Source of the DNA: Lysobacter antibioticus
Lineage (GTDB): Bacteria; Pseudomonadota; Gammaproteobacteria; Xanthomonadales; Xanthomonadaceae
NCBI RefSeq assembly: GCF_000731095.1
Contig: NZ_JMTZ01000014.1
Span: 1 to 64,000, forward strand
Direction: 5' to 3'
DNA: 64,000 nt
The position numbers were made by a program, and so were the translations under genes. The notes below the pieces were generated by a model. That model searched no databases. It saw only the letters and a list, made by a program, of their open reading frames with translations, and was not told the DNA's origin. Positions 47,164-55,440 of the stretch are shown here, one piece after another. How positions within the stretch are numbered: position 1 is the first letter of the stretch; each line of letters opens with the position of its first letter.

Positions 47164-47238
47164 TTTTCTGGTCTTGAGCTTGGCCCTGCAGTTTTTCCGC
47201 CTTCGTTTATAGTAGTATTGCTAAGTGGTGCTGGTGTA

Positions 47239-47275
47239 TTACGTTTATCGTAATTACGAATATCGTAATTGACGA
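47239..47275. promoter_or_regulatory. Repeated ATCGTAATT operator-like sites
   Basis: A perfect 12-bp palindrome TCGTAATTACGA (47248-47259) lies between a partial ATTACG copy (47239) and a second copy ATCGTAATTGACGA at 47262. The copies are spaced 15 bp apart, so they fall on one face of the helix every one and a half turns. They lie upstream of the decayed XRE gene and probably were its operator. Confidence 0.45.
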
Positions 47276-47360
47276 GTCTCGTCTGCCGGGTGATTCTTTT
47301 TGCTATCGCTTAAGTTAAAGCGAACGACTGTTCTTTAAGTCTGGGCAAAAGGAGCTGGGC

Positions 47361-47622
47361 ATGACCATAGGTCTACCGCAAGAAACCGCTGCCGTGCGGA
47401 TCAACCGCTACGAGAAGGCGGTCCATGACGCCGATCTGGCGACCGCGCGCCGCATCGCCGAAGCCTTGGGCGTCCCGCTCGCCTTCCTCTATGCCGAAAC
47501 CGACACCATGGCCGAGGCTATCCTGACCTTGGGCCCTGTTGTTCAAGCCCGAGCAGCGCAAGGCCGTGGCCGACCTCAAGGCTCGCCTAACGGAGTCGGT
47601 CGCCACCGGCAGCAAGGCTTGA
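47361..47622 (+). pseudogene. Decayed XRE-family regulator (N-terminal deletion and frameshift)
   Basis: A good ribosome site (AAAGGAG) and ATG 47361 are kept, but translation enters directly at GLPQETAAVRINRYEKAVHD, the second half of an XRE helix-turn-helix, so the first 25 or so residues are missing. After ADTxxMAEAILTLG-like sequence the frame shifts by +1 (GGGCCCTGTTGTTC): the family C-terminus FKPEQRKAVADLKARL continues in the next frame to a TGA at 47620-47622. The unshifted frame would run to 47666 without family similarity. Confidence 0.7.
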
Positions 47623-47677
47623 CCGGGGGCGGTCCAGTGGGCAGGGCAGGCGAGGGCGGCGACTGAGCCGCCTCGCC

Positions 47678-48619
47678 TCAAGTTACTGAGCCGACTAGTT
47701 CACCCATAAGATCGTCGATGGGATCAAGACTCTTCTGGTAGCGCCGCTCAAATACTTGCGAGCGGTGGTAGTCCAAGTAAGACGCCTGCTTCTCGCTAAA
47801 CAAGCCGCAGTTCCGCCCTTGGCGCAGGTTCAGACCCAAGCGCTTTATCACGTCGGCCGGCAGGTCACTGGTGACGATGAGGCTGCCTTTGCCTTCGAAG
47901 GTGATCCAGCCGCGATCAAACAGCAGGTCCGCTTGTGGTGTCAGCAGCATTCCGTTGTGGGCGTCGGTGCGTTCGTCGCCACTCGTGCAGGCTGCCCAGG
48001 GCTTGATATGGCTGGCGCGAAGAAAGCGCAGATCTTGAATGCCGGTCAGCCGGCACTGCTTCTCGAGGCCGAGCAGGCGCCGACGGAACAAGGACTGCTT
48101 GTTGCGAACTTCGATTAGTCGCGAAGAGACGGTGCTGTCGAGCGTCTTATACGGGGTCTGGGGCTCTGCGACCTTGTTGCCGGCAAAGAAGGCGCCGTCT
48201 TCTACTGGGACTAGGCGAAAGACGATCGCGGTCCGCAAAGCGCCGCTAGTGTCCGGCGTATTGGGCCTCAGGTAGGACGACTGTTTGACGAACTCGCCGA
48301 GGTAACGATATGGCTTGCCGCGTCCCATCATCTGAAACAGCAGCAGCCTCTTGCCGTCGGCTACATGGTTCTCTATGGCCCGGTTGCCGCCTGTGTACTG
48401 CATGTCCCCGCTTTGGCCTTCACCAAAGTAGTGAAAGACACGTTCGTCATCCCAGAAGTCCTCGTAGCCGTGCGACTTACCTGCCTCGCCGGTGAAGGCG
48501 ATGATGAAGGGCTGGTCTTTTGGCGTAGAGATCCCGCCTTGCCGTTGGCCACCCAGCAAGCCATGAATTTCGTTGCCGCGGTGATAAAGCGCGCCAACTT
48601 CAAAAGGAAGGTCGATCAC
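47678..48619 (-). CDS. HNH endonuclease with SRA-like N-terminal domain (type IV restriction-like)
   Basis: The 313-aa protein has an N-terminal domain (about residues 1-135: GALYHRGNEIHGLLGGQRQGG, HYFGEGQSGDMQ) like the SRA-type head domains of ScoMcrA-like nucleases, which read modified DNA. The C-terminal HNH_2 domain (about 180-250) contains CRLTGIQDL, ASHIKPWAA, NGMLLTPQADLLFDRG. It probably cuts modified foreign DNA. The start is GTG 48619; no ATG is available in frame. It follows an XRE controller gene, 43 bp upstream, in one probable operon. Confidence 0.8.
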   Translation of the reverse strand: MIDLPFEVGALYHRGNEIHGLLGGQRQGGISTPKDQPFIIAFTGEAGKSHGYEDFWDDERVFHYFGEGQSGDMQYTGGNRAIENHVADGKRLLLFQMMGRGKPYRYLGEFVKQSSYLRPNTPDTSGALRTAIVFRLVPVEDGAFFAGNKVAEPQTPYKTLDSTVSSRLIEVRNKQSLFRRRLLGLEKQCRLTGIQDLRFLRASHIKPWAACTSGDERTDAHNGMLLTPQADLLFDRGWITFEGKGSLIVTSDLPADVIKRLGLNLRQGRNCGLFSEKQASYLDYHRSQVFERRYQKSLDPIDDLMGELVGSVT

Positions 48620-48662
48620 TGGGGCTTCGCCATGGCTGCGTCCGATGCGGGCGTAGAGGTAC

Positions 48663-49022
48663 TTAGTCTTCCAACAGGCCTAGCAACATCTTTTGTTTCT
48701 TGGCGGGCAGTCGACGGTAGCGGGCCAGCAATGCCTGCTCGTCCTGACTGTCTGCCGCCCGAGGGGACGGCTCACTGGCTTTGCGGACCTTATCGGTCTT
48801 TGTGGACCCGGACTTCTTCCCCGTGATCAGCCAATCCAGCGTCACGTTGTCCTGGGCGAACACCTGCAAGAACAACTCAAGGTGCCCCAGATTGGGCTCG
48901 GCCCGCCCGGTCTCCCACTTGGAGACAGTCGCCCCTGTGACCTCGAGTTCGAAGCCCAGCTTCTCCTGGGACCAGCCGCGAGCTTCGCGCAGGCCACGCA
49001 ACCTAGAACCGAAAGTATCCAT
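48663..49022 (-). CDS. XRE-family controller protein
   Basis: The 119-aa protein has an N-terminal XRE helix-turn-helix (residues 5-60, with ARGWSQEKLGFELEVTGATV and SKWETGRAEPN) and a short charged C-terminus. Its gene lies directly upstream of the HNH nuclease gene on the same strand, like the controller proteins of restriction systems that set the timing of nuclease expression. TTTCCA-TAT-TGGAAA dyads lie in front of it. Confidence 0.88.
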   Translation of the reverse strand: MDTFGSRLRGLREARGWSQEKLGFELEVTGATVSKWETGRAEPNLGHLELFLQVFAQDNVTLDWLITGKKSGSTKTDKVRKASEPSPRAADSQDEQALLARYRRLPAKKQKMLLGLLED

Positions 49023-49050
49023 GGCCGGAGTCTGACCAAATCGGCAAGGA

Positions 49051-49097
49051 CTTTCCTTTCCAAAATGGTTGACTTTTGTGTTTCCATATTGGAAAGT
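49051..49097. promoter_or_regulatory. Double TTTCCA dyad, probable controller operator
   Basis: TTTCCATATTGGAAA (49081-49095) is a near-perfect dyad. A second related site, TTTCCAAAATGG, begins at 49057, 24 bp away. They sit 30-75 bp upstream of the controller start on the minus strand and upstream of the XRE remnant on the plus strand, as expected for a cooperative controller-type operator. Confidence 0.5.
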
Positions 49098-49161
49098 TAG
49101 GGTGTGTCTGATCTGGACATGTCAGCTGGTTCTACTTGCCGCCTGCTTAAGGAGTAGATGC

Positions 49162-49416
49162 ATGGATGCAGTCCTAAGTGCTCGTCTCGAAAATTCCCGA
49201 TTCTTTCGTTACTTGAAGCCAGGTGAAGAGCCCGAACTGGCCCTTCTGCAAAGCATCGCAGACGAGTTGGGGGTGCCGGTCGCCTACCTACTCACGGATT
49301 CGGATCTGCTTGCCCAGATGGTGCTGGCCTTTGGATTGCTGTCGGAAGGGCAGCAGCGCAGGGTTCTGAATCAGATCAAGCGGCAGATATTTCCGCCGCC
49401 TAAGTCTCGCTGCTGA
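49162..49416 (+). CDS. Short XRE-like remnant lacking the DNA-binding helix
   Basis: The 84-aa product (ATG 49162, AAGGAG seven bases upstream) keeps only the C-terminal part of XRE regulators: SIADELGVPVAYLLTDSDLL and AFGLLSEGQQRRVLNQIKR. The expected N-terminal helix-turn-helix is absent, replaced by about 25 unrelated residues. It resembles the remnant at 47361. It may be a pseudogene or a small dimerising inhibitor. Confidence 0.55.
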   Translation: MDAVLSARLENSRFFRYLKPGEEPELALLQSIADELGVPVAYLLTDSDLLAQMVLAFGLLSEGQQRRVLNQIKRQIFPPPKSRC

Positions 49417-49888
49417 TTCTGTTGCGATGCAGGTGCTGTGCGTGAGTAAGTGCCGCACTAGATGAAAGATCGTAACGAGTGATTTGTCGATTCGCTACCG
49501 TGATCTTTAGCGCGTAGTGCTGTCACTTATTAGGAATGCGCAACTCTTAGTAGCCGTTGATTCGAACGTCGAAGGTGCATACGCTTCTATCGGATGGCAA
49601 TGAGCCGCCGGTGTGCTGACTCGATGCATCTGATCGATGCATACGAAGTTCCCAATGAAATGAAGGGCGATATGGAAGTCGCGCGTGTTCTGTCTAATTT
49701 CCGAGGTTTCGCCATCAGTATTCGGGCAGCTGTCTTTTCGTTCAGCGCCGGCTGTGTCTCTGCATCTAGGTGGATCGTGAAAGAGCGATGCACACCGCTC
49801 AAGCCGCGACCCCATCTCATCTAATTGTTCCCCGCAACGCGCAGGCTCGCTCGCCTGTGCCGTAGTTTCGTCAACAAGGAGTTGCACC
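49417..49888. other. Intergenic region without recognised gene
   Basis: No protein of convincing composition, RNA gene or REP element is seen. ORFs here on either strand have a composition typical of shadows. AAGGAG at 49877 belongs to the next gene. Confidence 0.5.
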
Positions 49889-50827
49889 ATGAACGACCAG
49901 TTACAGATTGCTGCAGTTGGATGTGCAGAGCTGGGTAACCGCTCGGAGTCCTCACGGCCGAAGTGCACAGCTAAACAGAACGCCAGGAAATGGATCGCTG
50001 TCGCTGGAGGCATGCTTCTAATGGCCTCAATGCAAGCACAAGCCATAGGAAAGTACTGCTTCGGATGCTCGGCCGCAGAGATGAACCAGCTTGCGTGGGA
50101 GAGTGTTACCGAAATGGCCAGCCAAGGTCCGCTGTATGCGTTAGACCTCCGAAACGGCGTAGTCCGAAAGTACGAGTATCGAAATAATGTGACGGGAAGC
50201 TGGAACCCGGAGTTCGACCCGTTCGAGCAGTGGGCGGAGGAAGTGCCCGTCGAATCCAACGTTGCTGCAGGCGTAGCGGACGTCGGAAATTACATGCGCG
50301 CAGCGTCGCATGAATCCATAATTCTTCCGCCTAATACCCCGGGTATGCCCAGTGATGTGTACGAGGCAATAACGACATCGTCGTACGATGACGACATCGC
50401 ATACTGGATCAACCTCAATTCTACCGGTGACTTCTATAACCGCGCGGCTGACGCCCTTCAGCTGATTAGCACGTGGTTCGGATCAGAGGGGCTGCGTGTC
50501 TATGTGAAGTTTCAGTGGCAAGATGGCTCGTCTGCTATGTACGGATGGGACTCAGTGCAAAAGACTTGGGTGCGCATACCGAACACGGCGCGTGATGGGC
50601 GCAAAAATTTGATTCCAGAGTCGAAAGAACAGCTCAGCTCAAAGACATATCTATTCCCGAACGCTACCGTCGGCGGGAGCGATGCTGCTGATGATTTCTA
50701 CGATATGTGGAACTATATTAAAGGCATGGAGGTGCCCGTCATTGATGGTACGGGTGGTCTTGGCGGTTACGGCTACAAGATGGTTTGCACCCCTGACAGA
50801 TGCGACATCTACATCCAGCCGCGCTAA
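49889..50827 (+). CDS. Probable secreted protein of unknown function
   Basis: The 312-aa protein has a long basic N-region and a hydrophobic stretch WIAVAGGMLLMASMQAQA, giving a signal peptide with cleavage near residue 52. The mature part starts IGKYCFGCSAAEM and has several aromatic and Asp/Ser-rich segments (WQDGSSAMYGWDSVQKTWVR). Four cysteines (CFGC, CTPDRC) suggest disulfides. No family was recognised. AAGGAG precedes ATG 49889. A lipoprotein gene follows 50 bp downstream, and the two look like a functional pair. Confidence 0.7.
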   Translation: MNDQLQIAAVGCAELGNRSESSRPKCTAKQNARKWIAVAGGMLLMASMQAQAIGKYCFGCSAAEMNQLAWESVTEMASQGPLYALDLRNGVVRKYEYRNNVTGSWNPEFDPFEQWAEEVPVESNVAAGVADVGNYMRAASHESIILPPNTPGMPSDVYEAITTSSYDDDIAYWINLNSTGDFYNRAADALQLISTWFGSEGLRVYVKFQWQDGSSAMYGWDSVQKTWVRIPNTARDGRKNLIPESKEQLSSKTYLFPNATVGGSDAADDFYDMWNYIKGMEVPVIDGTGGLGGYGYKMVCTPDRCDIYIQPR

Positions 50828-50877
50828 ATGAAACCAGGTGGCGTGGATGTCTCCGCGCCACCCTCAGGGAATCGACT

Positions 50878-51855
50878 ATGCATCGAGCTACTTGTTTGGG
50901 ATGGATTCTTCTGCTGGCCGCATGCTCGGACCCGGGGCAGGTGCCCGATAAGGATCCCCCGCGAACGCCGGCCGATACGCCTTTACAGAACGAAGCAGCA
51001 ACGCCTGAAGGCGTGCAACCGCTTAAAGCTGATTTGCCCAAGCGTGGCGCCACCCTCATGCAAGCGATACCCGCGTTGCGGGAGAAGATCGCTAAGGGGG
51101 ACCCGGTGGCTTCGTGCCAGCTGGCGCGTGAATTCGACTTCTGCGTCGGCGCAGAGGACAACGCCGCGTATCTCAGTCGGATGGAGGCATTTCGCAGGGC
51201 GCCGAAGTCTGCTGCGGAAGCCAGAACCGATACGGTTTCGACCATGACCGACTTGGCGAGAATCCGCGGAGAATATTGCACCGGGGTCTCTTCGATCTCG
51301 CCCGCGGAGCGAATTTCGCTCTGGCGTCAGGCCGCGCTGAAGGGTCATGTGTCATCGATGCTTCAGTACGGCTCTGGCTTGGCGTTCGGGAACAATCAGG
51401 CCCTTGCGACATTGGACGAGCTTCGGGTCTATAAGGGCGAAGGGCCCGGCCTCGTGCAACGGGTAGCCAAGAACGGTAGCTTTCAAGCCAACCTGATGCT
51501 TGCCCGTGCTTATGCGCCGCAGTTGACCGCGCCCAACATGACGCCCTTGCTGCGCCAGGCTGTAACGCGGAGTTCCGCGACATCGCTGGCGTATTACCGG
51601 CTCGCAAAGGAACTTCGGTCAGCCACGACAGAATCTGCGCCTTCGGAACTTGCGCTCGACACCGAGATGAAAACGCTTCAGTGGTCGATGTCGCCGCAGG
51701 AGGTCGCAGCGTCGGAACAGGAGTATCGAAAGCTTCGCGGCGAGCTCAACAGCGGTAACAAGGCGGTCGTGGACATCGAGGCTCTCAACAACGCCGACGT
51801 GAATCAGCCCGTTCCCGGAATGGAGCTGTGCACGGACGGCGGTGTTCTGCGCTGA
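50878..51855 (+). CDS. Lipoprotein, possibly helical-repeat (Sel1-like)
   Basis: The 325-aa protein has a lipobox (WILLLAACSD) with the lipidated Cys at residue 16, followed by a proline-rich linker. Helical segments ALKGHVSSMLQYGSGLAFG and VAKNGSFQANLMLARAYA resemble Sel1-type alpha repeats, but weakly. ATG 50878 matches the signal peptide. It is co-directional with the secreted protein and may bind or guard against it; this is inference. Confidence 0.72.
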   Translation: MHRATCLGWILLLAACSDPGQVPDKDPPRTPADTPLQNEAATPEGVQPLKADLPKRGATLMQAIPALREKIAKGDPVASCQLAREFDFCVGAEDNAAYLSRMEAFRRAPKSAAEARTDTVSTMTDLARIRGEYCTGVSSISPAERISLWRQAALKGHVSSMLQYGSGLAFGNNQALATLDELRVYKGEGPGLVQRVAKNGSFQANLMLARAYAPQLTAPNMTPLLRQAVTRSSATSLAYYRLAKELRSATTESAPSELALDTEMKTLQWSMSPQEVAASEQEYRKLRGELNSGNKAVVDIEALNNADVNQPVPGMELCTDGGVLR

Positions 51856-51899
51856 TCGAAGCGGCGCCCGGCCCGGGCGGCCACTGTCCGTCATCCCCA

Positions 51900-51926
51900 A
51901 AAAAACCGGGCCGCTTTCGCGGCCCG
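51900..51926 (-). terminator. Rho-independent terminator of the lipoprotein/M91 operon
   Basis: An 8-bp perfect stem (51907-51914 with 51919-51926, CGGGCCGC) has a 4-base loop. On the minus strand it is followed by a run of seven T. It lies 30 bp past the stop of the minus-strand lipoprotein gene. Confidence 0.85.
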
Positions 51927-51956
51927 ATTCGCATCTATCGCGGGTCTGTCGCTTAG

Positions 51957-52652
51957 TCACTCAACAAACCGCGCCGTCCCCACGTCGTACCACGGGGTGC
52001 ACAGCAGTTGGCGGCCGGCGCTGGTGTCGCCGGTGGCGGTCCAGATGGGGCCGTGGTTGGTCTTGACCGGATTGCGGAACTGCTTTTCGTCGAACGGCGC
52101 CACCGCGACGCACCAGCGCACGCGCTTGGGGGCGCCGGTGCCGGTGAAGCGGTGGACGAACTGGTCGGCCAGTTCGCCGCCGGGCTTCAGTTCGACGGCG
52201 AGCGGGGCGGAACCCAGCGGGTCGGCCGCGGCGGTGGCTGCGGGGGCGCCGGGGGCGTGCAGCAGCACGGTGCCGCCGTCTTGCTGTTCGACGCGCGGTG
52301 CGCCGACCGGGCCGGGGTTGAAGGTGGCGCCGGCGCGGTCGCCGTACACGCCGCGGTCGAACACGGCCAGGGCGCGGTCGGCGCTGCCGTTGCGCAGGCG
52401 GTAGCGCACCAGCAGGGTGTTGGCGTCGGCGCTGTAGTGGAACTCGGCGTGCAGGCTCGCTTCCTGGCCGTCCTGCACGCGCAGGCGGGTGTCGGCGGTG
52501 GCGGTGGTGGTGTCGGGCTGAGCGTTCATTCGGGTGTCTTCTGCAGGATGCGGTAGGCCATGCGCGCAGGCGGCGGCCAGCGAGGCGGCGAACACGGCGG
52601 AGGCCTTGAGCGCGTATCGCGGGCGGGCGGCGGTCGTGTGCTTCGCTGTCAT
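51957..52652 (-). CDS. Periplasmic lipoprotein, candidate immunity or partner protein
   Basis: The 231-aa protein has a lipobox (SLAAACAHG) near residue 29. The mature protein is beta-rich: LLVRYRLRNGSADRALAVFDRGV, VRWCVAVAPFDEKQF. ATG 52652 is chosen because it places the lipobox correctly; the frame opens at ATG 52739, which overlaps the upstream stop as ATGA. It is downstream of the RTX-M91 metallopeptidase gene on the same strand. Toxin-adjacent periplasmic lipoproteins are often immunity proteins in Xanthomonadaceae, but an M91 peptidase would act on cytosolic targets, so a carrier or folding role is possible. Confidence 0.65.
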   Translation of the reverse strand: MTAKHTTAARPRYALKASAVFAASLAAACAHGLPHPAEDTRMNAQPDTTTATADTRLRVQDGQEASLHAEFHYSADANTLLVRYRLRNGSADRALAVFDRGVYGDRAGATFNPGPVGAPRVEQQDGGTVLLHAPGAPAATAAADPLGSAPLAVELKPGGELADQFVHRFTGTGAPKRVRWCVAVAPFDEKQFRNPVKTNHGPIWTATGDTSAGRQLLCTPWYDVGTARFVE

Positions 52653-52735
52653 CGGGCGGGTCTCGGCATGGGTCGTTGATTCACAGGTGGGTGTGGGCGC
52701 GCCGCGCAGGCCCGGGGGCTGCGCGCGGCGGTCGC

Positions 52736-54463
52736 TCATCGGCGCATGCCGCCGGCGCTTTGCGCCGGTTCGGCCTGGGTTTGCTGCTGCGCCTGGGCCT
52801 GCGTTTCCGCCTGGGCTTGTTGTTCCTGGCGGTCGACGGCGTGGATGGCTTCGTGGCGCATGGCCTGGCCGGGCGGTTGTTCGGCCAAGGCGCGGGTGGC
52901 TTCGCGAGTTGCGGTGCGGTCGCCGGATTCCATCGCCTGCAACAGCGCGTCCAGGTGGGCGTGGCTGTGGTTGTGCCCGCCGTTGGGGCTGGCGCCGGTC
53001 GCGCTGGGGTTGCCCGGGGCCGAGAACGCGCTCTTGGCGTCGACGCTGTAGTCCGGCCGGCGCGCCAGGCCCATCTCGTCGCGCATGCCGTTTTCGGTCA
53101 GGTTGCGGGGGTTGGTCTTGGTGTCCGGCGTGGCTGCGTTGTGGTCGAAGTCGAAGGCGACGCCGCTGTTGTCCAGGCCGACGGCCTGGCGCTCGAAGTT
53201 GCGCACGCTGCCCGAGTCCGGGCCGGTGCCGCTGTACACGCCCTGCTGCAGGGTGCCGCCGGTGATGTTGTAGGCGTGCGACATCTCATGGTGCAGCACC
53301 ACGGTCGGCGTTTCGAAGAAGTCGCTGTGGAACGAGGGGTTGTAGCTGATCACCGAGTCCATGCCGGCGCCGCGCGTGGTCACGCCGGTGGCCGGGTCGG
53401 TCTGCAGGAAGGCGTCGTTGGTCAGCGAGGGGCCGGCGTAGCCGTTCATCTCGTTGCTCAGCTCGGTGATGCTGACGCTGTGGCCGGTGCCGATGGCGGG
53501 GTTGGCGTTGCGGTCCAGCTCGCTGAGCATTTCGCGGCCGTTGTTGGACGAGCGCAGCATGTCCAGGTCGGCTTCGACGCGCTGGCGGAAGGCGTCCGAC
53601 GAGCCGGCGGCGACGGTGACCGTGGCGCCGACGTTGGTGGTCATGTCGACCTGGATCTGGTCGTTGCGCGCGCCGCGGGCCGCGGTGACGGTGTCTTCGC
53701 CGCTCTGGCTGTAGACGGTGTCGCGGCCGGAACGGTTGTCGACCGTGTCGGCGCCGGCGCCGGTGTAGACGCGGTCGTTGCCCTGGCCGCCGCGCAGGAT
53801 GTCGTTGTCCTGGCCGCCGGACAGGATGTCGTTGCCCTGGCCGCCTTCGAGGGTGTCGTTGCCGCGCCCGCCTTCGAGGTAGTCGCGGCCTTGGCCGCCG
53901 CGCAGGATGTCGTTGCCGTCGCCGCCGTAGACCACGTCGTTGCCGGCGCCGGCGTCGATGGTGTCGTTGCCGGTGTTGCCGAACACGTCGTCGCGGCCGC
54001 GGCCGGTGCTGATGGTGTCGTCGCCGGCGCCGCCGTCGACGCGGTCGCGCCCGCGGCCGGTGGTGATGGTGTCGTTGCCGTTGCCGCCCTGCACGTCCAT
54101 GTTGACGCGCACGTTGGGGCCGGCGTGGATGATGTCGTTGCCGTCGCCACCGCGCACGCCGAGCTGCTGCTGGGCGGCGAGGGTGATCTCGTACGGCTGG
54201 CCGTTGATCTGCACGTCGAGCACGCCGTTGGCGCGCTGGCTGACCTGCACGTTGTCGTCGCCGGCGCCGCCGTTGATGACGAGCAAATCGCTGAACTGGT
54301 CGCCGCCGGTCACTTGCTCGCGGCTGATGACGATGTCGCCCTGGCGGAACAGTTCCTGCGAGACGATGCCCTTGCCGTCGGGGGTGCTGCGCGACAGATC
54401 GGGCGGCGGACTGCCGGGCGGGACGGTACCGCCGTTGATGACGGTGGGAGTGGGGCCTGCCAT
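52736..54463 (-). CDS. RTX-repeat protein with M91-type zinc metallopeptidase domain
   Basis: The 575-aa protein has no signal peptide. Residues about 60-270 hold 16 or so RTX calcium-binding nonapeptides (GGDGNDII, GGQGNDIL type). Residues 300-430 form an M91-like peptidase with the zinc motif HHEMSHAYN (HExxH). The C-terminal 85 residues (LDALLQAMESGDR ... VDRQEQQAQ) are Gln-rich and similar to the end of the lipase at 59965. The minus-strand AAGGAG precedes the start by seven bases. It is likely a secreted toxin-like effector. M91 includes the effector NleD. Confidence 0.8.
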   Translation of the reverse strand: MAGPTPTVINGGTVPPGSPPPDLSRSTPDGKGIVSQELFRQGDIVISREQVTGGDQFSDLLVINGGAGDDNVQVSQRANGVLDVQINGQPYEITLAAQQQLGVRGGDGNDIIHAGPNVRVNMDVQGGNGNDTITTGRGRDRVDGGAGDDTISTGRGRDDVFGNTGNDTIDAGAGNDVVYGGDGNDILRGGQGRDYLEGGRGNDTLEGGQGNDILSGGQDNDILRGGQGNDRVYTGAGADTVDNRSGRDTVYSQSGEDTVTAARGARNDQIQVDMTTNVGATVTVAAGSSDAFRQRVEADLDMLRSSNNGREMLSELDRNANPAIGTGHSVSITELSNEMNGYAGPSLTNDAFLQTDPATGVTTRGAGMDSVISYNPSFHSDFFETPTVVLHHEMSHAYNITGGTLQQGVYSGTGPDSGSVRNFERQAVGLDNSGVAFDFDHNAATPDTKTNPRNLTENGMRDEMGLARRPDYSVDAKSAFSAPGNPSATGASPNGGHNHSHAHLDALLQAMESGDRTATREATRALAEQPPGQAMRHEAIHAVDRQEQQAQAETQAQAQQQTQAEPAQSAGGMRR

Positions 54464-54864
54464 AGAGATTCTCCTTGGCGTTGAAAGGCTGACGAATGGG
54501 TAAGGCGCTCGGCGCAGCCGTGTTCCTGCCGAGCGGGTTGGATTCGCCGACTATAGGCGGACTGTGGGAGCGAAGGAAATCGGGGTCTCCGACCGACGCG
54601 ACCAACGGTCCGGCCCGGGTGGGCGAGGCGCTGCCCCAGTCAGGCATAGGGGCCTGAAGTGGGAGCGCAGTCACAAGAAACGCGGTGGGTTCGGCGATCC
54701 GGCCAAGCCGGCCGCATCGATGGCCCGGCAACGCGCCTGTTCAGGGATATCAATGCCTGGCGCCTGCGACTGCCGGCGCGCTGCCCGTGGGGCTTCAATG
54801 CGCGGAGCCTTGCGGCTCGTGCGCGGCTGAACAGGCCGCCGGCCTTGCCGTATCCTGCCGCCCC
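54464..54864. other. Intergenic region without recognised gene
   Basis: The first bases carry the leader and ribosome site of the minus-strand RTX gene. The remaining sequence has no convincing gene or named repeat. It divides that operon from the DUF1697 gene on the other strand. Confidence 0.5.
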
Positions 54865-55374
54865 ATGCCCACCTATATCGCCTTGCTGCGCGCCGTGAAT
54901 GTCGGCGGCACCGGAAAGCTGCCGATGGCCGAGTTGCGCGCGATGTGCGAGGCCGCCGGCTTCGAGGACGTGCGCACCTACATCGCCAGCGGCAACGTGC
55001 TGTTCCGCACCGCCATGACCGCGAAGCGTGCGCAGGCGGCCTTGGAGCAGCGCTTGGCCGTGTATGCCGGCAAGCCGGTCGGAGTGATCGTGCGCACCCC
55101 GGCGGAACTGGCGCGCGCATTGGCCGCGCAACCCTTCGTGGGCGCCGCGCCGAACCGCGCGGTACTGATCTTTCTCGACGCGCCGCCGCCGGCCGATGCG
55201 CTGGCGGCGGTCAAGCATCGCAACGGCGAAGAAATCGCCCTGGGCGAGCGCGAGATCTACGTGCACTACGGCGACGGCATGGCCGATTCCAAGCTCGTCA
55301 TCCCCGCAGCCAAGGCCGGCACCGCGCGCAACTTGAATACGGTGGCGAAGTTGATCGAGATGGCGGGCGGTTGA
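54865..55374 (+). CDS. DUF1697 family protein
   Basis: The 169-aa protein matches DUF1697: MPTYIALLRAVNVGGTGKLPM, FEDVRTYIASGNVLF and the end GTARNLNTVAKLIEMA, the family's conserved TARNWNT-like motif. Function is unknown. ATG 54865 fits. It is transcribed alone, ahead of the caspase-like gene. Confidence 0.92.
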   Translation: MPTYIALLRAVNVGGTGKLPMAELRAMCEAAGFEDVRTYIASGNVLFRTAMTAKRAQAALEQRLAVYAGKPVGVIVRTPAELARALAAQPFVGAAPNRAVLIFLDAPPPADALAAVKHRNGEEIALGEREIYVHYGDGMADSKLVIPAAKAGTARNLNTVAKLIEMAGG

Positions 55375-55440
55375 GGGGCGCTGTCTTCACTGTCGTTTGC
55401 AACCGGCCTGGCATCGGCAGCCACTTCTGAAAGGACTCGG

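Noticed and set aside
49507-50259. 250-codon minus-strand ORF overlapping the secreted protein gene
   Set aside because: It lacks a ribosome site and family features. The plus-strand gene has AAGGAG and a signal peptide.
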